From: UBA710 sp051656785
Lineage (GTDB): Bacteria > Bacillota_I > Bacilli_A > Mycoplasmatales > Metamycoplasmataceae
Reading direction: 5' to 3'
NCBI GenBank assembly: GCA_051656785.1
Contig: JBOFJK010000006.1
Coordinates: 179,534 to 243,533 of the forward strand
DNA: 64,000 bases
In this document: in pieces, positions 24,357 through 34,294 of the stretch
Position numbering within the stretch: position 1 is the first letter of the stretch
Layout: every line of letters starts with the position of its first letter
The notes under the pieces: generated by a model
What the model was told of the DNA's origin: nothing
Databases searched by the model: none
What the model saw: the letters and a program-made list of their open reading frames with translations, nothing else
Made by a program: the position numbers and the translations under genes

Positions 24357-25007
24357 ATGGGACAAAAAGTAAATCCAAATGGTTTCCGTTATGGAATAAC
24401 CAAACCACATAATGCGGTATGAATTGCTGACAAAGCTAAGTTTTCAACTTATTTATTAGAAGATATGAAGATTCGTGAATATTTAGAAAAATTTGTTAGA
24501 GAATATCAAATTGGTAATGTAGTTATTAAAAGAACACAAGATGAAAAAGTTTCTGTTCTTATTTATACTGCAAAACCAGGAGTAGTACTTGGCAATGAAG
24601 GAGCTAACATTAAAGTGCTAACTCAAAATATTCAAAAATATACAAGAAATCGTAACTTAAAATTAAATTTAGAAGTTATTACAATTGAAAATCCAGAATT
24701 AAATGCTCGTTTAGTCGCTGAAGAAATTGCTATTAAATTAGAAGCTCGTGCACCTTTTAGGGTAGCTCAAAAATTTGCTATTAGAGGTGCTTTAAGAGCA
24801 GGAGCTAAAGGAATTAAAACTAAAGTTTCAGGAAGGTTAAATGGAGTTGATATGGCTCGTAATGAAGGCTATACTGAAGGGGAAATGAAATTACATACTT
24901 TAAGACAAAATGTTGATTATGCAACAGCAACAGCTAGAACTACGTATGGAGCGATTGGAATTAAAGTATGAATTTCTCTAGGAGATTTCCTGGAAGGTGG
25001 TAAATAA
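24357..25007 (+). CDS. rpsC: Ribosomal protein S3
   Basis: A 216-residue protein of the mRNA entry tunnel with a KH domain. It begins MGQKVNPNGFRYGI at the ATG at 24357, after GAAAGAGAG. Residues ALRAGAKGIKTKVSGRLNGVD and TTYGAIGIKVW are typical of the C-terminal domain. TGA Trp codons lie at 24420 and 24969. The stop overlaps the rplP start. Confidence 0.97.
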
Positions 25008-25441
25008 TGTTACAACCCAAGAGAACAAAACACCGTAAAACTTTTAGATTAAAACATGATAAAGGTGTGGCGTTTAAAGGAAATAAAGTTTCATTTGGTG
25101 AATTTGGATTACAAGCAAAAACTTCTAATTGACTTTCTGCAAGACAAATTGAATCTGCAAGGATTGCAATTACTCGTAGAATGGGTCGTGAAGGTCAAGT
25201 TATTATTAGAGTTTTCCCTCACTTATCTCTAACATCTAAACCAATTGGAGTTAGAATGGGTAAAGGGAAAGGTAATGTTGAAAAATGAGTAGCAGTTGTT
25301 AAAGTGAATACTATGTTATTTGAAGTTTCAGGAGTTAGTGAAGAAATAGCTAAAGATGCTTTAAGACTAGGCGGTCACAAATTACCTGTAAGAGTAAAAA
25401 TAGTTTCTAAGGCAGATAGTGAGGCAAAACATGCAATATAG
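25007..25441 (+). CDS. rplP: Ribosomal protein L16
   Basis: A 144-residue protein that helps position the A-site tRNA. It starts MLQPKRTKHRKTFR and contains ARIAITRRMGREGQVIIRVFPH and GVRMGKGKGNVEKWVAVV (Trp by TGA). It overlaps rpmC by 11 bases. Length is normal. Confidence 0.97.
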
Positions 25442-25745
25442 TATAATTCAAAAAAAATCTAAACAAGAACTTTTAGATTTAATTAATGAACTTAAAGCAG
25501 AATTATTCTTATTAAGATTCAAGAATAAAACTGGTCAACAAGATCAAACACACAAAATTAAACTAGTTCGTAGAGATATTGCTAAAGCACTTACTGCTTT
25601 AAAAAGCATTGAGGATCCCCAAGCAATTCATGTTGCTAAAGAAAAATCTGAAAGTGTTAAAGGGTTAAAGAAAATCATTACTAAGAATAAAACAGAAAAA
25701 ATAACTAAAAAAGCAACAAGTAAAAAAGATAAGGAAGTGAAATAA
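25431..25745 (+). CDS. rpmC: Ribosomal protein L29 with C-terminal extension
   Basis: 104 residues against about 65 usually. I chose the ATG at 25431 because GAGG lies 7 bases before it; an upstream GTG at 25419 is possible. The core KSKQELLDLINELKAELFLLRFK and LVRRDIAKALTAL are clear. The final 40 residues are lysine-rich. L29 lies at the exit tunnel next to L23, which is also extended here. Confidence 0.95.
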   Translation: MQYSIIQKKSKQELLDLINELKAELFLLRFKNKTGQQDQTHKIKLVRRDIAKALTALKSIEDPQAIHVAKEKSESVKGLKKIITKNKTEKITKKATSKKDKEVK

Positions 25746-26020
25746 TGGAACAAGTCATTAGAGAAAATTCTAGAAAATCACTTAATGGAATTGTTGTTTC
25801 AACAAAAAACAATAAAACAATTATTGTTGCTGTTGATACTTATGTAAAACACCCTTTATATAATAAGCGTTTTAAACAAACTAAACATTTTCCTGCTCAT
25901 GATGAAAAAGGAATTGCAAAAATGGGAGACATTGTTAAAATCACTAGTACAAGACCGATTTCAAAAACTAAAAGTTTTCGTTTAGAAAAAATTAGAGAAC
26001 ATGCGAAAGAAGGTAAATAA
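25745..26020 (+). CDS. rpsQ: Ribosomal protein S17
   Basis: A 91-residue OB-fold 16S-binding protein. The sequence NGIVVSTKNNKTIIVAVDTYVKHPLY and the MGDIVKITSTRPISKTKSFRL block are diagnostic. TAATG overlaps link it to rpmC and rplN. Confidence 0.97.
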   Translation: MEQVIRENSRKSLNGIVVSTKNNKTIIVAVDTYVKHPLYNKRFKQTKHFPAHDEKGIAKMGDIVKITSTRPISKTKSFRLEKIREHAKEGK

Positions 26021-26388
26021 TGGTTTTAGAAATGTCAAGACTAAATGTTGCTGATAATTCTGGCGCTAAAGAAGTTGGAGTTATTAGGAACATTGGTGGA
26101 TCAGTTAAAAAATCATCAAATATAGGGGATATAATTGTTTGTTCAATCAAAAAAGCAACTCCGAATGGTGTTGTAAAAGAAGGTCAAGTGGTTAGAGCGG
26201 TTATTGTTCGAACTAAATATGGTGTAAAAAGAAAAGATGGATCACATATTAGATTTGATGATAATGCTGTCGTTATCTTAAAAGAAGATGGAACTCCAAG
26301 AGGTACTCGTGTTTTTGGACCAATAGCTCGTGAGTTAAGAGAAAAAGGATACTTAAAGATTGCTTCGCTAGCATCTGAAGTATTGTAA
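26020..26388 (+). CDS. rplN: Ribosomal protein L14
   Basis: A 122-residue 50S protein at the subunit interface and a docking site for the silencing factor RsfS. SRLNVADNSGAKEVGVIRN and VFGPIARELREKGYLKIASLA are conserved. The start overlaps the rpsQ stop. Length matches the family exactly. Confidence 0.98.
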   Translation: MVLEMSRLNVADNSGAKEVGVIRNIGGSVKKSSNIGDIIVCSIKKATPNGVVKEGQVVRAVIVRTKYGVKRKDGSHIRFDDNAVVILKEDGTPRGTRVFGPIARELREKGYLKIASLASEVL

Positions 26389-26400
26389 GGAGAAATTATT

Positions 26401-26718
26401 ATGAAATTAAGAAAAAATGATGAAGTAGTAATTCTTGCCGGATCTGAAAAAGGTAAATCAGGTTTCATTGTTAAAATTGACAATAAAACTCAAAGAGTTT
26501 TAGTAAAAGATGTTAATATGGTAACAAAACATTTAAAACCAACACAAGAAAAAACTGAAGGTTCAATTGAACAAAAAGAAGCTTCAATTCATATTTCAAA
26601 TGTTGCTCTTAAAACAAAGCACTCTAAAAAGGGTGTTAATGAACCTACTAAAATTGGTTATAAAATTCATGATGGAAAAAAAGTTCGTTTTGAAAGAAAA
26701 ACAGGGAAGGAAGTTTAA
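26401..26718 (+). CDS. rplX: Ribosomal protein L24
   Basis: A 105-residue assembly-initiating 50S protein with an N-terminal KOW motif (DEVVILAGSEKGKSGFIVKI), followed by NMVTKHLKPT. AAGGAGAAATT precedes the ATG. Length is normal. Confidence 0.97.
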   Translation: MKLRKNDEVVILAGSEKGKSGFIVKIDNKTQRVLVKDVNMVTKHLKPTQEKTEGSIEQKEASIHISNVALKTKHSKKGVNEPTKIGYKIHDGKKVRFERKTGKEV

Positions 26719-26721
26719 TTT

Positions 26722-27273
26722 ATGGAAACAGTTTTACATACTAAATACGTTAAAGAAATTGTCCCTGCCTTAATGAAGGAATTTAAATATTCATCTGTTA
26801 TGGAAGTTCCAAGAGTTGAAAAAATTATTTTAAATATGACTGCAGGTCGTGAAGTAACTAATTCAAAAGCTATTGAGGAAGTTCAAAATGAATTAGCTAT
26901 TATTACTGGTCAAAGACCGGCTGAAACTAGAGCTAGAAAATCATTAGCTTCATGAAAATTACGTGAAGGAATGCCAATGGGTGGGAAAGTCACTTTAAGA
27001 AGAGAAAAAGCATGAGCATTTCTTTATGAATTAATTAATGTTTCAATCCCGAGGATAAGAGACTTTAGGGGTGTTAACCCTAAAGCATTCGATGGTTCAG
27101 GGAATTTTGCAATTGGAATTAAAGAACAGATAATTTTCCCCTCGATTTCATTTGACAAGATAAGAAAAATTAAAGGGTTGGATATAATTATTGTAACAAC
27201 TGCAAAAACTGATAAAGAAGCATTTGCTTTATTAGAAAAATTAGGAATGCCTTTTGCAAAAGGTAATAAATAA
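26722..27273 (+). CDS. rplE: Ribosomal protein L5
   Basis: A 183-residue protein that binds 5S rRNA and contacts P-site tRNA. It is open through TGA Trp codons at 26953 and 27012. Conserved parts are VPRVEKIILNMTAGREV, TGQRPAETRARKS and RGVNPKAFDGSGNFAIGIKEQ. It lies 3 bases after rplX. Confidence 0.97.
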
Positions 27274-27284
27274 GTAGGTAAGTT

Positions 27285-27470
27285 ATGGCAAAAAAATCAT
27301 TAAAAGTAAAAGCAGCTAGACATCCTAAATATAGTGCTAGAGAATATACACGTTGTCAATTATGTGGACGTCCTCACTCAGTTCTTAAGAAATTTGAAAT
27401 ATGTAGAATTTGTTTTAGAAAATTAGCACATGAGGGAAAAATACCAGGAATAAAGAAAGCGAGTTGATAA
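27285..27470 (+). CDS. rpsZ: Ribosomal protein S14, zinc type
   Basis: A 61-residue zinc-binding (type Z) S14. The two CxxC pairs, CQLCGRP and CRICFRK, bind zinc. The last residue is a TGA-coded Trp at 27465, giving the usual KKASW end; the stop is TAA at 27468. It is the short Gram-positive form, not the 100-residue enterobacterial one. Confidence 0.97.
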
Positions 27471-27471
27471 T

Positions 27472-27870
27472 ATGGCATTCATTACAGATCCAATAGCAGA
27501 TATGATTGTTCGTATCAAAATGGCAAACTCAAGAAGACACAAAAAAGTTACAATTCCACATTCTAATACTAAAATTAAAATTTTAGAAATTATGCAAAGA
27601 GAAGGATATGTTGGTGAATTTGAAGTTAATTCTGAAGGTGTTAAAAAAGAAATCATTTTAACCTTGAAATATAAAGGTAATGAAAGAGTTATTACTGATA
27701 TAAAAAGAATTTCGAAACCTGGACTTAGAATTTATTCAGAAGTTGATTCAATTCCTAAAGTTTTATCAGGTTTTGGAATTGCAATTATTTCAACTTCTAA
27801 GGGAATAATTACAGATAAAGAAGCAAGAAAGGCAAACATAGGTGGCGAAGTGCTAGCCTATGTTTGATAA
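27472..27870 (+). CDS. rpsH: Ribosomal protein S8
   Basis: A 132-residue central-domain 16S-binding protein, in E. coli the repressor of the spc operon. It contains DPIADMIVRIKMANSRRHK and the C-terminal GIAIISTSKGIITDKEARK block. The final residue is a TGA-coded Trp at 27865, before TAA. It starts one base after the rpsZ stop. Confidence 0.97.
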
Positions 27871-27875
27871 TAAAT

Positions 27876-28415
27876 ATGTCAAGAGTCGGAAATAGAATTT
27901 TAGAAATACCAAATGGTGTAACTATTGATATTAAAGAACCAATGATTTCAGTTACTGGTTCAAGAGGTACTTTATCTCGTATTTTTTCACCTTTAATATC
28001 TGTAAAAGTTGAAGACAATAAGTTGACAACTGTTAGAGCAAATGAAGAAAAACACACAAAACAATTACATGGAACAACAAACTCTTTATTATCGGGAATG
28101 ATCATTGGTGTTTCATCAGGTTTTACCAAGAAACTTTTAATTAAGGGTGTTGGTTATAAGGCCGCAGTTGTAAATAATTTTCTTGAAGTACATGCTGGAT
28201 ATTCACATCCACATCTTTTAGAAATTCCAGAAAATATTAAATTAGAATTACCAAAACCAGTTGAAATAGTAGTATCTGGTAATGATAAACAAGCAGTTGG
28301 AGAATTTGCTGCTCAAATCAGAAAAATCAGAAGACCTAATGTTTATTCAGGTAAGGGTATAATGTATGACAATGAAGTAATTCGTCGTAAAGAAGGGAAA
28401 GCTTCTTCTAAGTAA
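27876..28415 (+). CDS. rplF: Ribosomal protein L6
   Basis: A 179-residue protein near the factor-binding site. I use the ATG at 27876 (MSRVGNRILEIPNGV), the conserved N-terminus; an in-frame TTG just upstream is less likely. It ends with the RKIRRPNVYSGKGIMYDNEV block. Length is typical. Confidence 0.97.
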   Translation: MSRVGNRILEIPNGVTIDIKEPMISVTGSRGTLSRIFSPLISVKVEDNKLTTVRANEEKHTKQLHGTTNSLLSGMIIGVSSGFTKKLLIKGVGYKAAVVNNFLEVHAGYSHPHLLEIPENIKLELPKPVEIVVSGNDKQAVGEFAAQIRKIRRPNVYSGKGIMYDNEVIRRKEGKASSK

Positions 28416-28425
28416 GTAGGTAAAT

Positions 28426-28776
28426 ATGGCACATAAATCAAGAAATCAAGCAAGATTAAAAAAACATCTTAAGATCAGAACAAAAATCAGTGGAACACCA
28501 GCTATTCCAAGATTGTCTGTTTACAAATCATTACAAAACTTTTATGCTCAACTAATTGATGATACAAATGGAACAACCTTAGCTTCAGTCTCAACTCTTA
28601 AAGATAAAACTTATGGTGGAAATGTTCAAGCAGCACAAAAAGCTGGAAAAGAACTAGGTACAAAAATCAAAAAACTAAAAATCGAAAAAATAGTTTTTGA
28701 TCGTTCAGGGTACATTTACCATGGTCGCGTAAAAGCTTTTGCAGATGCTGTCAGAGAAGAAGGGATTAAGTTTTAG
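28426..28776 (+). CDS. rplR: Ribosomal protein L18
   Basis: A 116-residue 5S rRNA-binding protein. RLSVYKSLQNFYAQLIDD and the C-terminal FDRSGYIYHGRVKAFADAVRE are hallmarks. AAGTAGGTAA precedes the ATG. Length is normal. Confidence 0.97.
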   Translation: MAHKSRNQARLKKHLKIRTKISGTPAIPRLSVYKSLQNFYAQLIDDTNGTTLASVSTLKDKTYGGNVQAAQKAGKELGTKIKKLKIEKIVFDRSGYIYHGRVKAFADAVREEGIKF

Positions 28777-28778
28777 TT

Positions 28779-29507
28779 ATGGATAAAAATAAAGAAAAAA
28801 AAGACAATGTTGAATTAGAAAAAAATAAAGTTCAGTTAACACAAGAAGTCGAGATGCAAGAAGCATCTAAAATTGAAATAAGTGTTAATGGGACAAAAGA
28901 AGTTTCAACAGCACCTACAAAGAGAGAAAAATCTCACTTTGCTTCAAATTCAACAAACTTTGTTAGAAAACCAAAAGGCGAAGGAACAACCAAGTCTAAA
29001 AAACGTCAACCTATTAAAAAAAGAGTTAGTGAATTTGAAGAAAAAGTTATTGATATTGCTAGAGTAACGACAGTCGTTAAAGGTGGAAGAAGATTCTCAT
29101 TTTCGGCAATTGTTATTATTGGAAACAAAAAAGGTAGAGTAGGAATTGGACATGGTAAAGCTAAAGAAGTACCTGATTCAATTAAAAAAGCAATTAAAAA
29201 TGCTCAATCAAACATGATCAATGTTCCTATTATCAATAAATCAACAATCCCACATGAAATTCAAACTAAATACTTATCATCTAACGTATTATTAAAACCT
29301 GCCCCAAAAGGAAAAGGAATTATTGCTTCAGGAACAGTTCGTTCTGTAGTTGAATTAGTAGGTATTACTGATATCTATACAAAATCATATGGTTCAAGAA
29401 CAAAAGCTAATACAGCGAAAGCGACATTGAAAGCACTTTCTAAATTAAGAACAATTGAAGAAATTGCAAGTTTAAGAGACATTAGTGTTAACCAAATTTT
29501 AAAATAA
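28779..29507 (+). CDS. rpsE: Ribosomal protein S5 with N-terminal extension
   Basis: 242 residues against about 165. The double-stranded RNA-binding fold starts near residue 88 (EFEEKVIDIARVTTVVKGGRRFSF), followed by GNKKGRVGIGHGKAKEVPDSI. The first 85 or so residues are rich in Lys, Glu and Thr and look disordered. S5 shapes the mRNA entry channel, so the tail probably projects there. rpmD (L30) normally follows but is missing here. Confidence 0.96.
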   Translation: MDKNKEKKDNVELEKNKVQLTQEVEMQEASKIEISVNGTKEVSTAPTKREKSHFASNSTNFVRKPKGEGTTKSKKRQPIKKRVSEFEEKVIDIARVTTVVKGGRRFSFSAIVIIGNKKGRVGIGHGKAKEVPDSIKKAIKNAQSNMINVPIINKSTIPHEIQTKYLSSNVLLKPAPKGKGIIASGTVRSVVELVGITDIYTKSYGSRTKANTAKATLKALSKLRTIEEIASLRDISVNQILK

Positions 29508-29568
29508 AAATTTATTTTCAAAATCATTAATCAAAATTCTATAAAATTTTAAAAGAAAAGGAGTAAAT

Positions 29569-30006
29569 ATGAAATTACATTCACTTAAGCCGAATGAGGG
29601 CTCACGTCATGAAAAAACACGCGTTGGACGTGGTCATGCTGCTGGAAAAGGTAAACAAGCAGGAAAAGGTCAATCAGGACAAAATAAAAGAACTGGAACT
29701 AGACCGGGTTTTGAAGGTGGACAAAATCCATGATTTAGACGTGTACCTAAAAGAGGTTTCAATAGTGTTAACCATATTGAATATCAAGTTATTTCTTTAG
29801 AAGATTTAGAATTAAACTTTAAAGCTAATGAAGAAATTACTGTTGAAAAATTAAACAATCTTAAAATTGCTCGTAATAAAAACATGCCTATTAAGTTACT
29901 TTCAAATGGAACTGTAACTAAAAAATTCAATGTTAAAATTAATGCTGCATCACAAAGTGCAATTAAGCACATTGAGAAAGTTGGCGGAAGCGTAGAGGTT
30001 ATTTAA
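29569..30006 (+). CDS. rplO: Ribosomal protein L15
   Basis: A 145-residue 50S assembly protein with the Gly/Arg-rich N-terminus (GRGHAAGKGKQAGKGQSGQ) and a TGA-coded Trp in PWFRRVPKRGF. AAAAGGAG precedes the ATG. The 61-base gap before it has a TATAAAAT element that may be an internal promoter. Confidence 0.97.
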
Positions 30007-30007
30007 T

Positions 30008-31495
30008 TTGAAATTCTTCAAATTACTTTGAGCTTATGTTACTCCCATTACTTCAAGAACAGTATTATTTTTCCAGAAGTATTTTATAGATAACTTCAAA
30101 GATAAAGTATTAACAAAAAAAATCATCTTCACATTAGTGATGATGTCTTTTTTTGTTATTATTGGTTCAATAACAGTTCCTGGAGTTAATATAGTTCAAG
30201 GACAAAATATCGATCCAAATGATTTTTTTGGAATTCTAAATACTATTGGAGGAGGAGGATTACGAAGATTCTCTCTTGTTGCCTTAGGAATAAGTCCTTT
30301 TATTTCGGCATCAATTATTATGACTTTTGCTCAAACAAAATTATTTCCTCCAATTTATCGTTTATCACAATCAGGACCGGCAGGTCGAATTAAGATTAAC
30401 TATATAACTAGGTTACTGACATTTATAATTGCAGCAATTCAGGCTGTTGTTTTAACACAATCATTACAAACAGGAACAATCGGTTTCGTTGAGTTAGCTT
30501 CAGGGTTCAATCAAGCTTGATTTGTGTATTTAGTTTTACCACTAGTTATGGTTGCCGGTTCTTTCTTATCAGTTTTTATTTCTGAACAAATTACTAATAA
30601 AGGTGTTGGTAATGGTACTTCATTATTAATTTTAACAGGAACAATTATTTCTTTACCTCCAGTTTTTACAGCAGCATTTCAAAAAATGATTCCTGAAGGA
30701 TCTACTAATTCAGAATTATTGACTGGAATAGTTTATTTTATTTTATATTTACTAGCTTTTGTTTTAATCATGTTTGCAATTAATTTTGTATACCAAGCTG
30801 AAAGAAAAATTCCTATTCAACACACAGGTTCAGGGAGAAGTCGTAGTGTTAAAGAACTTTCATATTTACCTTTAAAAATTAATGCAGCAGGGGTAATGCC
30901 TGTCATTTTCGGAATGTTAGTTACTTCCTTTCCATTAATGATCATTAATTTTGTGGCTGGATTTTTAGATAAAAATTATTTAACAGTTATTTGATTTCAA
31001 GAAAATTTTGTTTTAACAGCCCCAATTGGTTTGGTAATCTTTTCAGTTTCAATTTTCTTATTTACAATTGTAATGGGATTACAACAATCAAGAATTGATA
31101 AAATAGTAGAGGACTTTAATCGTAATTCGACATTTATTCCAGGAATTAGACCAGGAGAACAAACAGAAGATTATCTAACATCAATTGTTATGAGGTTATC
31201 AATATTTTCAGCATTCTATTTAACAATTCTAGCCTCCATTGAATATGTCATCCAAATGGCCGGTGCAGATCCATCAATTCTTTTTGGAGGAACATCATTA
31301 ATGATTATTGTTTCTGTTTCTATTGAAACAATGGAGCAAGTTAGAGTGCGTTACAAAACATCTCACTTTGGTCAAAGAGCCAAAGTTGATGTTAAACCAC
31401 ATGAGATTTACAACTTTAATGAAATGACAAGAGATGTTGATTTAATAAATGAGGATTACAGTATGGATGAGGAAAGTGGGTCAATCTTATGATAA
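30008..31495 (+). CDS. secY: Protein translocase subunit SecY
   Basis: A 495-residue channel of the Sec translocon in the cell membrane, with about ten helices. The start is TTG at 30008; AGAGG at 29994-29998 supports it and the next in-frame ATG would delete the first helix. Conserved parts are ISPFISASIIMTF, SGPAGRIKINYITR, NKGVGNGTSLLI and PLKINAAGVMPVIF. TGA Trp codons lie at 30518, 30992 and at the last residue (31490). It overlaps adk. It exports the lipoproteins seen later in the window. Confidence 0.97.
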
Positions 31496-32142
31496 ATAAA
31501 GTGAGAAAAAACATAATCTTTTTAGGGGCGCCTGGAACAGGTAAAGGAACAATTGCTTCTGAATTAAGTAAAGAAATTAATATTGAACATATTTCAACAG
31601 GAGATATTTTTCGTGCAGAAATAAAAGATAAAACAAATTTAGGAATCAAAATTGAACAAATTGTTTCATCAGGTTCATATGTACCAGATGATGTAACTAA
31701 TGAAGTTGTTAAGAAAAAAGTGACAGATCTAAAAACTAATAATATTAATTATATTTTAGATGGATATCCAAGAACAATTGCTCAAGCAGATTTCTTAGCA
31801 AGTTTAAATCAAGATAAATTTATTGTTGTTCTTTTAGAATTATCAGAAGAAAAAATTGTTGAGAGATTATCACAAAGACTATTTTGTACAATATGTAAAA
31901 AAACATACAATACAACTTTAATGAAATCAAAAAAACATCCATATTGTGAAAATGATGGTAATTTATTAATTACTAGAGAAGATGATAAACCTGAAGCTAT
32001 CATTAAACGCCTGCAAGTATACAATGATCAAACAAAAGTATTGATTGATTACTACACTGCAAAATTAATGTTATTTAGAATTAATTCAGATAAAGGTGTT
32101 AAAAACATTATTACTAAAATAAAAGAAAAGTATAATGAATAA
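31489..32142 (+). CDS. adk: Adenylate kinase
   Basis: A 217-residue enzyme interconverting AMP, ADP and ATP. P-loop GAPGTGKGT is near residue 13, with LDGYPRT and the AMP-binding HISTGDIFRAEI. The LID domain is the zinc-binding long form (CTIC...CEND). The secY-adk-map order is standard. The start overlaps the secY stop by 7 bases. Confidence 0.97.
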   Translation: MINKVRKNIIFLGAPGTGKGTIASELSKEINIEHISTGDIFRAEIKDKTNLGIKIEQIVSSGSYVPDDVTNEVVKKKVTDLKTNNINYILDGYPRTIAQADFLASLNQDKFIVVLLELSEEKIVERLSQRLFCTICKKTYNTTLMKSKKHPYCENDGNLLITREDDKPEAIIKRLQVYNDQTKVLIDYYTAKLMLFRINSDKGVKNIITKIKEKYNE

Positions 32143-32882
32143 TGATTTACATTAAGAGTGAAAGAGAAATTGAATTAATTAAAAAATCTTGCTCAATTTT
32201 AAAGAAAGTTAAAAAAACTATTTATGATGCTATCAAACCAGGAGTTTCACTTTTAGAGTTGGATAAATTAGCATTAGATGAAATTACTAAATATGGAGCT
32301 AAACCTGCTTTTTTAAATTATCATGGTTTTAAAGGAACAATCTGTGCTTCAGTTAATGAAGAATTAATTCATGGTATTCCTTCAAATAGGGTTTTACTTG
32401 AAGGCGATTTATTATCAATTGATGTTGGAGCAATATATGAAGGTTACTTTTCTGATTCAGCATTCACTAAAGCAGTCGGAAATCCGAGTCAAGAAGATTT
32501 ATTTTTAATTAGAGTTGCTGAAGAAGCATTTAATATTGGTCTTAATGCAATTGAACCAGGGGCAAGAACAGGCGATATTGCTTTTGCAATTGGCTCATAT
32601 CTTAAATCTCAAAATGTTTATACACCAATTGAATTTAGTGGTCATGGAATTGGTAAATCACTTCATGAAGAACCTTATATTAATAATGATGGCAAAAAAG
32701 GAACTGGAGAAATACTGAAAGATAACATGGTTATTTGTATTGAACCGATGATTATGCAAAAGTCAAGAAAAATCAAAATTTTAAAAGATGGTTGAACAGT
32801 TATAGCAGTCAATAAAATGAAATCTAGTCACTATGAACAAACAGTTTTAATCAAGGATGGAAAAGGAATTGTTTTAACATAA
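32142..32882 (+). CDS. map: Methionine aminopeptidase type I
   Basis: A 246-residue metalloprotease that removes initiator Met. Metal ligands are visible: the two Asp of SIDVGAIYEGYFSDSAFT, His of SGHGIGKS, Glu of CIEPM and Glu of HYEQT. A TGA Trp lies at 32793. The ATG overlaps the adk stop (TAATG). A leader of about 300 nt follows before infA. Confidence 0.97.
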
Positions 32883-33187
32883 AAAAAGATAAAAGTATTA
32901 ATTATTTTAAATAAATTTGATATCATTTTTATATAAATATTATTTGAAATAATAAATTTTTGATAGTAATTGTCACTAAAACCTTAAAACCTGGCATATA
33001 TTTGCTTTTTCTTATATCATAAGTCCAGGGATTTCTTTAAAAGATTAATCTCAATTGCTTTTAAAGAAATTATTAAAAATAATTGAATAACGTAATTTAG
33101 ATACTTGTTAAACATCATCTAAAATTCATCAAAATAGAAAGGAATTAATTCATTAGTTTTAGTTAACTTAGGAATTAAATACAAAAT
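32883..33187 (+). promoter_or_regulatory. Long structured gap / leader before infA
   Basis: A 305-base gap inside an otherwise tightly packed operon. It contains a perfect 13-bp inverted repeat (ATTTCTTTAAAAG 33031-33043 with 33058-33070, 14-nt loop). A CCTGG (32990) / CCAGG (33025) stem adds inner ATATA/TATAT pairing. A loose TTGATA-15-TATTAT promoter candidate is at 32917-32943. I see no tRNA, 5S or open reading frame. It could be an infA/alpha-operon leader or a small RNA. Confidence 0.5.
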
Positions 33188-33403
33188 ATGGCAAATGAAG
33201 CGTTAAAAATGGTTGGAAAAGTAACAAAATGCTTTTCAACAACTGAATATGAAGTTGAATGTGAAAACAACTTAAAAATTAAAGCAAGAGTATCGGGAAA
33301 AATGAGAATTCACCAAATTAGAATTCTTCCCGGAGATACTGTTGATGTCGAGATCAGTCCTTATGATTGAACCCAAGGCAGAATTGTTTTTAGACATAAA
33401 TAA
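33188..33403 (+). CDS. infA: Translation initiation factor IF-1
   Basis: A 71-residue OB-fold protein that blocks the A site during initiation. The core is VGKVTKCFSTTEYEVECEN then RIHQIRILPGDTVDVEISPYD followed by a TGA-coded Trp (33368). Length is normal. It starts after the long structured gap. Confidence 0.97.
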
Positions 33404-33415
33404 TCAAGGAGAAAG

Positions 33416-33529
33416 ATGAAAGTAAGAGCATCAGTAAAAACAATGTGTAAAGATTGTAAAATAATAAAAAGAAAGGGCATTGTTCGTGCTATTTGTCTCC
33501 AACCAAAACACAAACAAAGACAAGGTTAA
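33416..33529 (+). CDS. rpmJ: Ribosomal protein L36
   Basis: A 37-residue zinc-finger 50S protein: MKVRASVKTMCKDCKIIKR, then CLQPKHKQRQG. The C-x2-C...C...H pattern is the zinc-binding form. AAGGAGAAAG precedes the ATG by a few bases. Confidence 0.97.
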   Translation: MKVRASVKTMCKDCKIIKRKGIVRAICLQPKHKQRQG

Positions 33530-33532
33530 TTA

Positions 33533-33898
33533 ATGGCTAGAATATTAAATGTTGAAATTCCAAACAATAAACGTGTTGTTATATCATTAACATACATTTT
33601 TGGAATTGGGAAAAGTTTATCTAAAAAAATATTAGCAGAAACTAATATTGATAAAAACATCAAAGTTTCAGCACTTACTGAAGATCAGTTAAGTGCAATT
33701 AGAAAATCAGCAAGTAAGTATATGACTGAAGGGGATTTAAGAAGAGAAGTAGGAATTAACATTAAGCGTTTAATGGAAATTAAATCTTACCGTGGAATTC
33801 GTCATAGAAAAGGACTGCCAGTTAGAGGACAAGTAACTCAAAAGAATGCTCGTACTAGAAAAGGGCCAAGAAACAGTCCGACAGGTAAGAAGAAGTAG
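33533..33898 (+). CDS. rpsM: Ribosomal protein S13
   Basis: A 121-residue 30S head protein touching tRNA and the 50S (bridges B1a/B1b). The IFGIGKSLSKKIL helix-two-turn-helix and the C-terminal tail SYRGIRHRKGLPVRGQ...NARTRKGPR are diagnostic. Confidence 0.97.
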   Translation: MARILNVEIPNNKRVVISLTYIFGIGKSLSKKILAETNIDKNIKVSALTEDQLSAIRKSASKYMTEGDLRREVGINIKRLMEIKSYRGIRHRKGLPVRGQVTQKNARTRKGPRNSPTGKKK

Positions 33899-33910
33899 GG
33901 GGATGTAAAT

Positions 33911-34294
33911 ATGGCTAAAAAAACTAAAAAAAGAGTTATTGTTAGTGGTGTTGCTCACATTCACTCAACTCACCAAAATACGATTGTTACTTTTGCAGAT
34001 GAACAAGGAAATGTTTTTGCTTGATCATCATCAGGTGCAATTGGTTACAAAGGTACAAAAAAGAAAACTCCTTATGCAGCCGGTTTAGCAGCAGCAGCAG
34101 CTGCTGATGAAGCAAAGAAATTTGGACTTAAAGAAGTAGATGTAAAACTAAAGGGGATTGGTCCTGGGAAAGATGCAGCTCGTAAACAAATAGAAGTTTC
34201 TGGGATTACTATTAAAGGTATTGAAGATGTTACTCCAATCCCTCACAATGGTACAAGACCACCTAAGAAAATTTTAAAAAGAAGGAGAGCATAA
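33911..34294 (+). CDS. rpsK: Ribosomal protein S11
   Basis: A 127-residue platform protein near the mRNA exit. HIHSTHQNTIVTFADEQGN, the GAIGYKGTKKKTPYAAGLAAAAAADEA block and the C-terminal DVTPIPHNGTRPPKK are diagnostic. A TGA Trp occurs at 34021. TAATG couples it to rpoA. Confidence 0.97.

Noticed and set aside
29508..29568. Search for rpmD (L30) between rpsE and rplO
   Set aside because: The gap is only 61 bases and holds no frame. L30 is commonly absent in mollicutes, so this is an expected loss.
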